From Anaeromicrobium sp. (GTDB lineage: Bacteria; Bacillota; Clostridia; Peptostreptococcales; Thermotaleaceae), in contig NZ_JAOART010000110.1 in assembly GCF_025210435.1 (NCBI RefSeq), forward strand, positions 1-53,319: a DNA stretch of 53,319 nucleotides. Reading direction: 5' to 3'. Every line of letters begins with the position of its first letter. Positions within the stretch are counted from its first letter, which is position 1. The position numbers were made by a program, and so were the translations under genes. The notes beneath the pieces were generated by a model. The model did not search any database and was not told the origin of the DNA. It saw only the letters and a program-made list of their open reading frames with translations. Shown here piece by piece: positions 7,946 to 17,445 of this stretch.

Positions 7946-8524
7946 ATGGACATAAAAAAAATAGAGGAACATGTAAGAGGAATCTTAGAAGCAATGGGAG
8001 CAGATATAGATAGTGAAGGATTAAGGGAAACTCCACTTAGGGTAGCTAAAATGTATGAAGAAGTATTTGAAGGAATGAAATACTCAAATGACGATTTAGC
8101 TAGAATGTATGGAAAGACCTTTGAAGAAAATATAAAGAGTGATAATAGTGAGAATGATATGGTATTAATGAAGGATATAGAAATATTTAGCCATTGTGAG
8201 CATCATTTAGCTTTAATGTATAATATGAAAGTTTCTGTGGCTTATATTCCAAAGATTAAGATAATAGGCCTTAGTAAAATAGCAAGAATTGCAGATATGG
8301 TAGGAAGAAGGCTACAACTCCAAGAGAGAATTGGAGAAGATATAGCAGATATAATAATGAAAATAACGGAAAGTGAAGATGTGGCAGTTATTATTGAAGG
8401 GGAACATGGTTGCATGACCGTAAGGGGAATTAAAAAACCTGGTACTAAAACTATGACGACTACCCTAAAGGGGAGATTTAATAGGGACCCTATCCTTAAT
8501 AATAGATTATTTAGGATGATATAA
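7946..8524 (+). CDS. folE: GTP cyclohydrolase I
   Basis: 192 residues from the ATG at 7946 (AAAGGGGTG upstream); a GTG three codons earlier lies within the queE stop region. It has the GTP cyclohydrolase I hallmarks: [13 protein letters not shown], the zinc motif [28 protein letters not shown], and [10 protein letters not shown] with the second zinc cysteine. It is FolE, not the homologous nitrile reductase QueF. It makes dihydroneopterin triphosphate from GTP, the first step of both folate and preQ0 synthesis. Its place here marks it as the dedicated supplier for queuosine. Confidence 0.93.
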   Translation: MDIKKIEEHVRGILEAMGADIDSEGLRETPLRVAKMYEEVFEGMKYSNDDLARMYGKTFEENIKSDNSENDMVLMKDIEIFSHCEHHLALMYNMKVSVAYIPKIKIIGLSKIARIADMVGRRLQLQERIGEDIADIIMKITESEDVAVIIEGEHGCMTVRGIKKPGTKTMTTTLKGRFNRDPILNNRLFRMI

Positions 8525-8536
8525 GGAGGTTTAGAT

Positions 8537-9193
8537 ATGAATAACAAAAAAGCTGTTGTAGTATTTAGTGGAGGGCAAGATAGTACCACATGTTTGTTTT
8601 GGGCTAAAGAAAAGTTTGGACATGTTATAGCCATTTCCTTTGATTATAATCAAAAACATAGATTTGAGTTAGAATGTGCAAAGGATATATGTAAAAAACA
8701 TGGTATAGAGCATCATATATTAGATTTAGGATTATTAAATCAGTTAGCACCTAATTCATTAACTAGGGTAGATATAGAAGTGGACAAGATAGCTCCTAAG
8801 GAAGGATTACCAAATTCCTTTGTGGATGGAAGGAACTTATTATTTTTTACCTTTGCAGCTGTATTTGCAAAGCAAAGGGGAATAAATCACATAGTAACGG
8901 GAGTATCCCAAAGCGACTATAGTGGATATCCAGACTGTAGAGATGTATTTATTAAGTCTTTAAATGTTACACTAAATCTATCTATGGACTATGAGTTTGA
9001 AGTCCATACACCACTTATGTGGATAGATAAGGCAGAAACATGGAAAATGGCAGATGATCTAGGCGTATTAGATATAGTCAAGAATGAGACTTTAACTTGC
9101 TATAATGGAATTGTAGGAAATGGATGTGGAGATTGTCCTGCTTGTGATTTAAGAAAGAAAGGTTATTTAAAATTCAAAAAAATGAAGAAATAA
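8537..9193 (+). CDS. queC: 7-cyano-7-deazaguanine (preQ0) synthase
   Basis: 218 residues with ATAAGGAGG before the [12 protein letters not shown] is the PP-loop for ATP binding, and the C-terminal [17 protein letters not shown] carries the zinc-binding cysteines. It converts carboxydeazaguanine plus ammonia and ATP to preQ0. Last gene of the operon; no queF, queA, tgt or queG/queH follows, so reduction of preQ0 and later steps must be encoded elsewhere or by the two leading genes. Confidence 0.93.
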   Translation: MNNKKAVVVFSGGQDSTTCLFWAKEKFGHVIAISFDYNQKHRFELECAKDICKKHGIEHHILDLGLLNQLAPNSLTRVDIEVDKIAPKEGLPNSFVDGRNLLFFTFAAVFAKQRGINHIVTGVSQSDYSGYPDCRDVFIKSLNVTLNLSMDYEFEVHTPLMWIDKAETWKMADDLGVLDIVKNETLTCYNGIVGNGCGDCPACDLRKKGYLKFKKMKK

Positions 9194-9197
9194 GATG

Positions 9198-9219
9198 TTC
9201 CCCTATATTAGAAGGGGAA
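9198..9219 (+). terminator. Weak hairpin after queC
   Basis: TTCCCCT and AGGGGAA form a 7-bp stem a few bases after the queC stop, but no T-run follows. It may protect the 3' end rather than terminate. Confidence 0.4.
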
Positions 9220-9280
9220 GGCGTGGGTCCTATTCAGCCCAAAGAGCAAAGTAAAGATTATTAATAGATTGGCACATAAT

Positions 9281-9519
9281 TATAGATTTCGTATTTATAA
9301 ACCAGCTTTATGTGTGCCTATTTCAGGAAAATATATTGAAAATCTTTTCCACCCAAGTTCTTGTCACAAGCGAAAGTGTGAATCTTCGTAGACAGGTTCA
9401 TGAGTGATGTTTAAGTAGCATAGGATGTTGTGACGTTCCAGAGTTCCAAAAATTTCCAACATATTTGCCCTTATAGGCAAGTTACTGTATAAAGAAAGCT
9501 TAGTGTTACGAAATCTATA
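9281..9519 (+). repeat. Family A structured repeat, copy A1
   Basis: 239 bp. Ends TATAGATTTCGTA and TACGAAATCTATA are perfect inverted repeats. The interior holds the family core CACAAGCGAAAGTGTGAATC and TTGTGACGTTCCAG. The right inner arm is degenerate compared with the other copies. The 930-bp stretch between queC and the next gene holds this copy, copy A2 and two long palindromes, with no coding region I can support. Confidence 0.9.
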
Positions 9520-9544
9520 AATATTTTAGGATTTCCTTAAAGAA

Positions 9545-9592
9545 TAGCCCTAATTATAAGAAAAATATGTATTTTTCTTATAATTAGGGCTA
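9545..9592. terminator. Long perfect palindrome between repeats A1 and A2
   Basis: TAGCCCTAATTATAAGAAAA and its exact complement form a stem of about 23 bp with a two-base centre. It could act as a bidirectional terminator, but the length is unusual and it may be the remnant of a foldback element. Confidence 0.6.
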
Positions 9593-9633
9593 TTTCTATG
9601 AGAATAGAAACTTCACAAAGTCAAGATCATGTT

Positions 9634-9679
9634 ATATAATGTAAAAATAATCAAATATTTGGTTATTTTTACATTATAT
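9634..9679. repeat. Second long palindrome between A1 and A2
   Basis: ATATAATGTAAAAATAATC pairs with GGTTATTTTTACATTATAT around the centre CAAATATTTG, about 46 bp in total with a single G-T type mismatch. No gene overlaps it. Function unknown. Confidence 0.6.
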
Positions 9680-9733
9680 TGGGAAAATTGCAGAATGAAT
9701 TATGAAAATAGAAAAACATATATGGGAGAATTG

Positions 9734-9972
9734 TATAGATTTTGTAACAAAAAACTTGCTTTATGTGGGCCTACTTCAGGAAAATATATTGAAATTTTTT
9801 TCCATTGAAGTCCTTGTCACAAGCGAAAGTGTGAATCTTCGTAGATAGGTTTATGAGTCATGTTCAAGTAGTATAGGATGTTGTGACGTTCCAGGGTTCC
9901 AAAAATTTTCAATATATTTTCCCTTGTAGGCAAGTTACTGTATAAAACAAATTTAAAATCAAGGAATCTATA
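9734..9972 (+). repeat. Family A structured repeat, copy A2
   Basis: 239 bp, same orientation as A1, 214 bp downstream of it. Starts TATAGATTTTGTAAC and ends AAGGAATCTATA. Inner arms GGAAAATATATTGAAA and TTTTCAATATATTTTCC are intact. Ends about 150 bp before the sugar-binding protein gene. Confidence 0.9.
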
Positions 9973-10122
9973 GGCAATAAATTAAATGGTCTTAAAAGGG
10001 TTGATTCTAAAGGTGTATTTTATAAGGAATATAGATAAAAATAAAAATCCTTATACTAGACAACTTATGACTTTGTTGGGTATTTAATTTATTCATAGAT
10101 AATAAGAAGGAGGAGATTAAAA

Positions 10123-11202
10123 ATGAAAAGAAAATTCACATTATTGTTAGTTTTAGTAATGGCTGTAATGTCATTTGCTGCGTGTGCTGATAATGGTGGT
10201 AGCAAAGAAGTGATGAATGTTTATGAAGGAACACCTCTTGCAGACAAGGGGCCAATTAAGATTGCTGTTATTAGAAATCTTGGTGCTGATGAGCATACGG
10301 CTCAATTCTTGGCAGGTGCAGTTGAAGAGGGGAAATCTTTAGGCTTTGAGGTAAATACATTTACTACAGATGGTGATAATGCAAAGTTTGAAGACATTTT
10401 TAATCAAGTGCTAATTGGGGACTATGATGGTATAGTTGTATCTCATGGGCAGGACAATGCTCAAGGTTTAATAGAGCAAGCTATAAAAGAAAACATACCT
10501 GTTGTAACTTTTGATACCAATGCTAAGGTTAGTGGAGTAACAAGTACAGCACAAGATGATTTTTCTTTAGCACGATTATCCTTAGAAGAATTAGTTAAGG
10601 CCAATGAGGGTAAGACTCCTAGGATTATTAAAATGTGGATCGCTGGATTCCCTCCTATGGAGAGAAGAGAAGAAGTGTATAAAGAATATGTTGAAGCAGG
10701 TAAGATTGAAGAAATAGCAGTAGTAGGAGAAGTTGGAGATTTTTCAAATATTGCAGGATTAAATGCTGATGCCATAGGTTCACTTCTTACTAGATACCCA
10801 AAGGGGGAAATTGATGCTATTTGGGCAAGTTGGGATGCATTTGCCACTGGTGCTTTTACTGCATTGAATGAAAATGATAGAAATGAAATAAAAATATTTG
10901 GTGTGGACGTTTCAAACGCTGACCTTCAAATGATCCAGCAAGAGAATTCTTCATGGGTTATGACTGCAGCAGCAGATGCTAAGCTTGTAGGTACTTTAAA
11001 TGTTAGACTACTGGCTAAGAAAATAGCTGGAGAAGAAACACCAGATGCATTTGAGATACCAGCAACAACTATAAAGCAAGATGATTTAATGAAAGCTGGT
11101 GGACAAGTAACTGTTCAAACATTAGCAGATGTATATGATACTTGGGGGAAATCTGAATTATTCAATGAAGAATGGATGAAGAAGTTAAGATCTAATAAGT
11201 AA
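10123..11202 (+). CDS. Sugar-type ABC transporter substrate-binding lipoprotein
   Basis: 359 residues. AAGGAGGAG lies before the ATG. The N-terminus MKRKFTLLLVLVMAVMSFAA followed by C is a lipoprotein signal with lipobox. The mature part has the periplasmic-binding-protein-4 fold of ribose/galactose/autoinducer-2 binders (IKIAVIRNLGADEHTAQFLA at the start, then DGIVVSHGQ and IKIFGVDVSNADL). It is the first gene of a set with an RbsA-like ATPase, an RbsC-like permease, methylthioribose kinase and methylthioribose-1-phosphate isomerase, so its ligand is probably methylthioribose or a related 5-modified ribose. Ligand is inference. Confidence 0.88.
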   Translation: MKRKFTLLLVLVMAVMSFAACADNGGSKEVMNVYEGTPLADKGPIKIAVIRNLGADEHTAQFLAGAVEEGKSLGFEVNTFTTDGDNAKFEDIFNQVLIGDYDGIVVSHGQDNAQGLIEQAIKENIPVVTFDTNAKVSGVTSTAQDDFSLARLSLEELVKANEGKTPRIIKMWIAGFPPMERREEVYKEYVEAGKIEEIAVVGEVGDFSNIAGLNADAIGSLLTRYPKGEIDAIWASWDAFATGAFTALNENDRNEIKIFGVDVSNADLQMIQQENSSWVMTAAADAKLVGTLNVRLLAKKIAGEETPDAFEIPATTIKQDDLMKAGGQVTVQTLADVYDTWGKSELFNEEWMKKLRSNK

Positions 11203-11209
11203 ATACTAC

Positions 11210-11247
11210 TTTTGAGGAGGAAAGATAATACTTTCTTCCTCAAAAAT
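11210..11247 (+). terminator. Hairpin after the binding-protein gene
   Basis: TTTTGAGGAGGAAAG and CTTTCTTCCTCAAAA form a 15-bp stem soon after the stop codon. There is no clear T-run, so it probably acts as an mRNA-stabilising or partial terminator that raises binding protein over the downstream transporter parts. Confidence 0.6.
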
Positions 11248-11263
11248 TGTAAAAGAAAGTATT

Positions 11264-11414
11264 AAGGCACACTAAAAAATAAATGAGACAGCTTACTTGT
11301 CCTTTTGTCCATTTTATCAATGACGCAAACCCTTACATATGGCCGGGTTTACCTAATCAATAAACTAAACAAAATTACTGGGTAATGTGACTACTTTATT
11401 TTTTTAATGAGCCT
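11264..11414. repeat. Family B foldback element, copy B2 (variant interior)
   Basis: 151 bp. The left end AAGGCACACTAAAAAATAAA and the complement of the right end (AGGCTCATTAAAAAAATAAA) match each other and the ends of B1 and B3. The interior (with ACCCTTACATATGGCCGGGT) differs from the other two copies. It lies within the 323-bp gap between the binding protein and ATPase genes, after a hairpin; nothing else is seen there. Confidence 0.75.
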
Positions 11415-11525
11415 AAACTAAATTTTAACCTTATTATAGATAAAGATATTATGGATGGGTTGATCTGGATTACTAGTAGATGACCTTTATATAGAACATT
11501 TAAATTAATAATTTGAGGTGATTAA

Positions 11526-13031
11526 ATGAAAGCCTTTAAGGTAGAAATGCAGGATATTTCTATTGAGTTTCCAGGAGTTAAAGCTCTAAAGGGAGCCAAC
11601 TTTATTACAAAAGGTGGAGTAGTACACGCCCTTATTGGAGCTAACGGTGCTGGAAAGTCTACACTTATGAAAATTCTATCGGGGGCCTATTCACATTGGA
11701 CAGGTAACATAATCATTGATGGAAATCATGTGAATATAAGATCAGCTAAGGAAGCTAAAGATCTTGGAATTCAAATAGTATATCAAGAAGTTGACGTGGC
11801 TTTAATACCATATCTTACTGTAGCTGAGAATATTTTAGTGGATGAAATGGTTAATGGTATGGATGGAAGACAATTTATTAACTGGAAGAGTATTAATAAA
11901 AAGGCACAGGAAGTATTAGGCTACCTTAACGTGGACATTCCTATTAAAAAGAAGGCAGCAGAATTGACTTTGGCTGAGAAACAGATGGTTTTAATTGCTA
12001 GAGCTATTGCTCAAAAATGCTCTTTATTAATACTTGACGAACCTACTGCACCATTATCTAAATCTGAGACGGATGAACTCTTTAGAGTTGTTGAAGAGTT
12101 AAAAGAAAAGGGTGTTGGAATAATTTTTATATCTCATAGATTACCTGAAATATTTACTATCTGTGATAATATAACAATCATGAGAGATGGTAAATTTATC
12201 ACTAAAATGAGAATCAAGGATACGGATGAAAAGGAAGTAGTTGAGCACATGTTGGGGAGAAGTCTTGATGAGAGTTATCCTAAGTATGAAGTTGAAATTG
12301 GTGAGATTGCCTTACAGGTGAAAAATCTTAAGGACAATAAAATGCTCAAAGGAATAAACTTAGATGTTAGGAAAGGTGAGATAGTTGGTATAGCTGGCCT
12401 AGTTGGTGCTGGAAAGACCGAATTATGTAAGGCTCTCTTTGGTGCAGAGCCCATTACCAGTGGTGAAATTATTCTTAATGGTAAAAACTTATCTTTAAAG
12501 GACCCTAACCATGCTGTTGAAGAGGGAATAGCCTTAGTGCCTGAGGAACGTAGGAAGGAAGGAATCCTTGTAGAGGAATCAGTTATGACTAACCTAACCC
12601 TAGGAAGTCTTGAAAGCTTTTCAAAGAATAGCTTTATTCAATTTAAGAAAGAATACGATAGATCATGGGAAATAATAAAAGACCTTGGAATAAAGACACC
12701 TAATGAAAGTCAAAAGGTTACTTATCTTTCTGGTGGTAATCAGCAAAAGGTAGCAGTTGGCAAATGGTTAATTGCAGATGCAGATGTGTACATATTTGAT
12801 GAACCTACAAAGGGAGTTGATGTGGGAGCTAAGACGGATATCTTTCATCTTATTGGAAATCTTGTATCTAAGGGAAAATCAGTAATTTATGCTACTTGTG
12901 AAACTCAAGAGATATTAGGAATTTCTGATAAAATCTATGTAATGTATGATGGACAAATTGTAAAAGAATTAATCACAAAAGACACTTTAGAGGATGAAAT
13001 ATTATTCCATTCGGCCGGGGGGAATTTATAA
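11526..13031 (+). CDS. Sugar ABC transporter ATPase with two nucleotide-binding domains (RbsA-like)
   Basis: 501 residues, the usual size for tandem-domain RbsA/MglA/LsrA ATPases. The first domain has Walker A GANGAGKST near residue 38, a signature region TLAEKQMVLIARA, and Walker B LLILDEPTAPLS. The second has a degenerate Walker A GLVGAGKTE, signature YLSGGNQQKVAVGKW, and Walker B VYIFDEPTKGVD. It energises import with the permease that starts at its stop codon (one-base overlap). Start ATG after TTTGAGGTG. Confidence 0.93.
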   Translation: MKAFKVEMQDISIEFPGVKALKGANFITKGGVVHALIGANGAGKSTLMKILSGAYSHWTGNIIIDGNHVNIRSAKEAKDLGIQIVYQEVDVALIPYLTVAENILVDEMVNGMDGRQFINWKSINKKAQEVLGYLNVDIPIKKKAAELTLAEKQMVLIARAIAQKCSLLILDEPTAPLSKSETDELFRVVEELKEKGVGIIFISHRLPEIFTICDNITIMRDGKFITKMRIKDTDEKEVVEHMLGRSLDESYPKYEVEIGEIALQVKNLKDNKMLKGINLDVRKGEIVGIAGLVGAGKTELCKALFGAEPITSGEIILNGKNLSLKDPNHAVEEGIALVPEERRKEGILVEESVMTNLTLGSLESFSKNSFIQFKKEYDRSWEIIKDLGIKTPNESQKVTYLSGGNQQKVAVGKWLIADADVYIFDEPTKGVDVGAKTDIFHLIGNLVSKGKSVIYATCETQEILGISDKIYVMYDGQIVKELITKDTLEDEILFHSAGGNL

Positions 13032-14029
13032 TGAATGAGAATGCAAGTTTAAAACAGAATAAAAAGTTTGATCTTTTTGATTTTATATATAGGTATGGAA
13101 CACTTATAACTATAGTTGTAATATTTGTATTTTTCTCAGTTGCTACACAAGGTAGATTTTTAAAGTACACTAATATGATTAATATATTAAGGGCCATGTC
13201 AATTACAACTGTTATTGCAACGGGGGTTATGATTTCACTAGTTGTTGGCGGTTTTGACTTATCTGTTGGATCAGTGGCTTCAATGACCATGGCTGTGTCA
13301 GTTGCCATGTTCGTTTGGCATGATCAGAATATATTTGTTTCTATTTTTGTATCATTAGTAGTTGCAGCCATAATAGGTTTTATTAACTCCATTTTCATTA
13401 TAAAGGTTAAGATTCCTGATATGCTTGCAACTTTAGCCGCAATGTTTATATTTAATGGTGTATCAACTACATTCTCACGTGGAAAAATTATTTCCCAAAA
13501 TATGATAATGGCAAATGGAGAGACTTCAGTTGGGCTAATATCACCATTGTTTAGAGAACTAGGAAAGGTTCCTACAATTATAATTATAATGGCATTAATT
13601 ATAGTTACAGTTCATATATTCCTAAAATACACTAAGCATGGTAGATATATGTATGTAATTGGAGGAAATGAAGAGGCTGCTAGACTTTCTGGTGTCAAGG
13701 TTGCCAAGTATAAAAGAGTTGCTTACATATTATCAGCCATGTTAGCAGGTGTAGGAGGTATTCTTCTAGCTGCTCGTATTGGTCAGTCAAATCCTTCCGC
13801 TGGTTCAGGCTATTTGATGGAATCTGTTGCAGCTGCATATATAGGATTTTCTGTGGCGGGTGCAGGCAAACCAAATGCTATAGGTACTTTCTTTGGAGCC
13901 CTATTGATGGTATCCCTTTCTAATGGTTTAGTCATGTTATCAGTTCCATACTATTCTATGGATATTATTAAAGGAGCTGTATTAGTCCTAGCATTAGGTC
14001 TAACATATTATAAAAATGAACATAAGTAA
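13031..14029 (+). CDS. Sugar ABC transporter permease (RbsC-like)
   Basis: 332 residues, about eight to ten hydrophobic segments. The family block GGFDLSVGSVASM near residue 77 and RLSGVKVAKYKRVAYILSAM near residue 220 identify the BPD_transp_2 (RbsC/LsrC) family. Its ATG shares a base with the stop of the ATPase gene, so the two are translationally coupled. Membrane part of the presumed methylthioribose importer. Confidence 0.92.
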   Translation: MNENASLKQNKKFDLFDFIYRYGTLITIVVIFVFFSVATQGRFLKYTNMINILRAMSITTVIATGVMISLVVGGFDLSVGSVASMTMAVSVAMFVWHDQNIFVSIFVSLVVAAIIGFINSIFIIKVKIPDMLATLAAMFIFNGVSTTFSRGKIISQNMIMANGETSVGLISPLFRELGKVPTIIIIMALIIVTVHIFLKYTKHGRYMYVIGGNEEAARLSGVKVAKYKRVAYILSAMLAGVGGILLAARIGQSNPSAGSGYLMESVAAAYIGFSVAGAGKPNAIGTFFGALLMVSLSNGLVMLSVPYYSMDIIKGAVLVLALGLTYYKNEHK

Positions 14030-14069
14030 TCATATATCTTTTGAACATACTCAAGTTGGGAGGGGTAAA

Positions 14070-15275
14070 ATGAAATTTAATAAATATTTTACTATGAGTG
14101 AAGCTGATGCTATAGAATATGCTAAGGAAAGGTTAGTATTTTTTCAAGATAATGAAGAATTGATCTGTAAAGAAATAGGAGATGGTAACCTAAACTATAT
14201 CTTCAAGATTTATTCAGTGAATAGTGAAAAATCAATTATAATAAAACAATCTGGACCTGTTGCAAGAATATCAGATGAATTTAAGTTATCTCCTGATCGT
14301 AATAGGATCGAATATGAAATACTAAAGTCCCAGAGCAAACTAGCTCCAGGTCTAGTTCCAGAGGTATATAACTACGATCCTATTATGAACTGTACTGCAA
14401 TGGAAGATTTATCTGACCATGTGATAATGAGAACAGAAATGATTAATCATAAGCAATTTAAGCAATTTGCCCATGATATATCAACATTTATGGTAAATAC
14501 ACTACTTTTAACTACAGATGTTTGTATGGACCACAAGGCTAAAAAAGATCAAGTAAAAAACTTTATTAATCCTGAGCTTTGTGAAATATCTGAAGATCTT
14601 GTATATACAGAACCCTTTACCGATGTAAATAACAGAAATCAGGTATTTGGACCTAATGTGCAGTGGGTAAAGGATAACCTTTATTCAGATGAGGCTTTAA
14701 AGCTTGAAACTGCCAAGTTAAAGTTTGAGTTTATGAACAATGCCCAATCTTTAATACATGGAGATCTACATACGGGTTCTATTTTTATTAAGGAAGACTC
14801 TACAAAAATAATTGATCCTGAGTTTGCCTTTTATGGACCAATGGGATATGATGTTGGAAATGTTATTGCTAACCTAATGTTTGCATTAGCAAATGCTCAT
14901 GTTTTAGACAATGAAAAGCAGAAAAAATGGCTAGAAGAGACTATAGTTGATGTAATTGATTTATTTAAAGAGAAGTTCTTAAAGCTTTGGGATGAGAAGG
15001 CTATTGAGTATACTGCAAAATACAAAGGTTTTAAAGAATACTATCTAGATACTGTACTACGGGATACTGCGGCAGTTGCAGGACTAGAAGGAATAAGACG
15101 AATAGTAGGAATTGCCCATGTTAAAGACATTACTATAATTGAGGATGAACAAAAGCGTGTAAGGGCGGAAAGACTTTGTATGATTTCAGGTAAAAACTTC
15201 ATTATGAGAAGAGAAGAACTAAAAACGGGTAGAGATTTCCTAAATATTATGAAGGAAGCCAAAGAAGAAATTTAA
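14070..15275 (+). CDS. mtnK: S-methyl-5-thioribose kinase
   Basis: 401 residues from the ATG at 14070 (GGGAGGGG upstream), close to the length of the Bacillus enzyme; the longer frame from 14016 begins inside the permease gene. Typical features: [14 protein letters not shown] (nucleotide loop), the [14 protein letters not shown] catalytic loop, and [17 protein letters not shown] (metal-binding DPE). It phosphorylates methylthioribose at the 1-position. A related 5-deoxyribose kinase is a possible alternative. It is placed after transporter genes, which suggests salvage of external substrate rather than only internal methylthioadenosine recycling. Confidence 0.9.
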   Translation: MKFNKYFTMSEADAIEYAKERLVFFQDNEELICKEIGDGNLNYIFKIYSVNSEKSIIIKQSGPVARISDEFKLSPDRNRIEYEILKSQSKLAPGLVPEVYNYDPIMNCTAMEDLSDHVIMRTEMINHKQFKQFAHDISTFMVNTLLLTTDVCMDHKAKKDQVKNFINPELCEISEDLVYTEPFTDVNNRNQVFGPNVQWVKDNLYSDEALKLETAKLKFEFMNNAQSLIHGDLHTGSIFIKEDSTKIIDPEFAFYGPMGYDVGNVIANLMFALANAHVLDNEKQKKWLEETIVDVIDLFKEKFLKLWDEKAIEYTAKYKGFKEYYLDTVLRDTAAVAGLEGIRRIVGIAHVKDITIIEDEQKRVRAERLCMISGKNFIMRREELKTGRDFLNIMKEAKEEI

Positions 15276-15289
15276 AGGAGGTAGAGAGT

Positions 15290-16354
15290 ATGTCAGATAA
15301 TGTACTAAACTTTCAATCAGTTAAGCTAGAGGAAGAAAAGAGTCAGCTTGTTATTCTTGACCAAACTGCTTTACCAAATCGTACAAGCTATTTAGAGCTT
15401 GAAACTGTTGAGGACGTATGGGAAGCTATATATAAGCTGAAGGTAAGAGGGGCACCTGCTATAGGTATTGCTGGAGCTTATGGAGCTTATATAGGTATAA
15501 AGCATAGTAAATCTACAAGTTATGAAGATTTTTACAATGAATTTATGAAAGTAAAGGAACGTTTAGCCTCTTCTAGACCTACAGCTGTTAATTTGTTTTG
15601 GGCTTTAGATCGTATGGAAGAATGTTTAAAAAATAATAAGGATAAAACTATTGATGAAATCAAAGATTCTCTTAGATTAGAGGCACACTCCATAAGAGAA
15701 GAAGATAAGGAAGTTTGCAAAACTATTGGAGAATACGCATTATCCCTGTTAAAGCCAGGGATGGGTATATTAACTCATTGCAATGCGGGAACTATAGCCA
15801 CTGCTAAATATGGTACAGCCCTAGCACCATTGTATCTTGGAGCTGAAAAGGGATATGATTTTAAAGTATTTGCAGATGAAACTAGACCCTTACTTCAAGG
15901 AGCTAGATTAACAGCATGGGAATTAAATGAGGCTGGCATAGATGTTACTGTTATATGTGATAATATGGCATCAATTGTTATGAAAAATGGATGGATAGAT
16001 GCAGTTGTTGTTGGTTGCGACCGTGTAGCTTATAATGGGGACACAGCTAATAAAATTGGAACATCTGGTGTTGCCATACTTGCTAAAAAATACGGCATTC
16101 CATTTTATGTTCATGCACCCTTATCAACTATAGATTTGAAGACAAAGACTGGTGATGATATACATATTGAACTTAGACCTGGTGAAGAAATATATAAGAC
16201 ATGGTATGAAAAACCAATGGCACCAGAAGGAATTAAAACTTACAATCCAGCATTTGATGTAACGGATGCAGAATATATAAGTGCTATAATTACTGAGAAG
16301 GGAATAGCATACCCACCATATGAAGAATCTATTCCTAGATTATTTGATAAATAG
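15290..16354 (+). CDS. mtnA: S-methyl-5-thioribose-1-phosphate isomerase
   Basis: 354 residues; AAAGGAGG precedes the ATG by 9 bases. The family's [19 protein letters not shown] near the N-terminus, the catalytic cysteine segment [18 protein letters not shown], and the catalytic aspartate segment [19 protein letters not shown] are all present. It opens methylthioribose-1-phosphate to methylthioribulose-1-phosphate. Neither the classical mtnB/mtnW steps nor a class II aldolase (dihydroxyacetone phosphate shunt) is present in the window, so the later steps lie elsewhere. Confidence 0.93.
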   Translation: MSDNVLNFQSVKLEEEKSQLVILDQTALPNRTSYLELETVEDVWEAIYKLKVRGAPAIGIAGAYGAYIGIKHSKSTSYEDFYNEFMKVKERLASSRPTAVNLFWALDRMEECLKNNKDKTIDEIKDSLRLEAHSIREEDKEVCKTIGEYALSLLKPGMGILTHCNAGTIATAKYGTALAPLYLGAEKGYDFKVFADETRPLLQGARLTAWELNEAGIDVTVICDNMASIVMKNGWIDAVVVGCDRVAYNGDTANKIGTSGVAILAKKYGIPFYVHAPLSTIDLKTKTGDDIHIELRPGEEIYKTWYEKPMAPEGIKTYNPAFDVTDAEYISAIITEKGIAYPPYEESIPRLFDK

Positions 16355-16401
16355 TAGAAAATAATCCTATAAATATATTTTCAGAATTGGAGGGATGAGG
16401 A

Positions 16402-17229
16402 GTGGATAATATACATCCTGTTATTGAAAAAATTATTGATGTTGCCCCTTACTTTGGTAAAGGAAGAAAAAATGGTTTTATGATAGGGATTACTGATTTA
16501 GAGAAAACCATAAGATATTTTCCAAATGAAGTTATAGATTTAAAAATACAGCCTAATTCAATACTTCCTAAAGGTGATCCAATGTTAGAAGTAATGAAAA
16601 CGGGTAAATCTATGGAAATTAGGGTAGATAGAGAATTATATGGAATTCCATTTAAAGCCATTTATATTCCCATAAGGGATAATGGTAGAACAATAGTGGG
16701 AGGGATGGCATTAGGATATGAACTTGAGATAGAAGAACAGGTATCTAATATTAGTGAAGGACTTTTGGAGTCTATAGAAAATATATCAAGTCATATAAAT
16801 AGAATATTGGAAGGGTCTAGGAGTCAGGAATCTATTGGTACTAATATGGTAAAAACAGTACAAGACTCTTTTAATAATTATAAAAAAACAGATGAGGTTC
16901 TAAATTTTATAAAAATGGTTTCTAATCAAACTAATTTATTAGCACTAAATGCACAAATTGAGGCTGCTAGAGCAGGTGATTTTGGTAGAGGCTTTAGTGT
17001 TGTAGCAAATGAAGTTAAGAAACTTGGATCCTCAAGTGCTGAGGCTGTTAATGATGTGAAAGTTGTACTGGAAGATATAAAAAAAGCAAATCAATTGACA
17101 AAGGATTTAGTAGAAAAAAGCAAGTCAATTTCTTCAGAGCATGTTATTGATATAAAAGAAGTATTTGATGCTGTACAAGAATTAAATAGCTTAATTATTT
17201 CTTTAAAGGATTTGGCTAAACATCTTTAA
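16402..17229 (+). CDS. Soluble methyl-accepting chemotaxis-type receptor, short
   Basis: 275 residues from a GTG preceded by GGAGGGATGAGGA. No membrane segment. Residues 1-115 form an unassigned sensor-like domain (contains [20 protein letters not shown]). The rest is a coiled-coil signalling domain whose hairpin tip is [20 protein letters not shown] followed by [10 protein letters not shown], the site that contacts CheA and CheW. Its place 47 bases after mtnA suggests it senses the imported sugar or its phosphate in the cytoplasm; that is inference. Confidence 0.85.
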   Translation: MDNIHPVIEKIIDVAPYFGKGRKNGFMIGITDLEKTIRYFPNEVIDLKIQPNSILPKGDPMLEVMKTGKSMEIRVDRELYGIPFKAIYIPIRDNGRTIVGGMALGYELEIEEQVSNISEGLLESIENISSHINRILEGSRSQESIGTNMVKTVQDSFNNYKKTDEVLNFIKMVSNQTNLLALNAQIEAARAGDFGRGFSVVANEVKKLGSSSAEAVNDVKVVLEDIKKANQLTKDLVEKSKSISSEHVIDIKEVFDAVQELNSLIISLKDLAKHL

Positions 17230-17237
17230 AGTTAGGG

Positions 17238-17281
17238 AAAGGTATGATACGTTCTAGGCTGTATCATACCTTTATTTTTTT
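17238..17281 (+). terminator. Terminator of the methylthioribose operon
   Basis: AGGTATGATAC and GTATCATACCT form an 11-bp stem with a 10-base loop, followed by TTTATTTTTTTAT. Confidence 0.85.
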
Positions 17282-17445
17282 ATCTTTAAAACCATGAATA
17301 AAAGAAATTTTCACCATATGTTGAAAAAAAACAGAAGGAACACAAATATTAGTAAGATATGATAAAATAATATAATTATATAGTATTACCTCTTAAATCT
17401 ATGTCAATAATATAAAAATGAAAGAAGAAATAGGGGGTGATATAG

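Noticed and set aside
7937-8524. FolE homolog considered as QueF (preQ0 reductase)
   Set aside because: It has the GTP cyclohydrolase I motifs SHCEHHLAL and EHGCMTVRG and full FolE length; QueF-type active-site features are not seen.
9281-9972. Possible CRISPR-like direct repeats
   Set aside because: The repeated units are 239 bp long, occur at scattered intergenic sites and have no regular short spacers or cas genes.
9973-10122. SAM or other riboswitch before the methylthioribose operon
   Set aside because: No conserved aptamer core or terminator is visible in the 150 bases between repeat A2 and the first gene.
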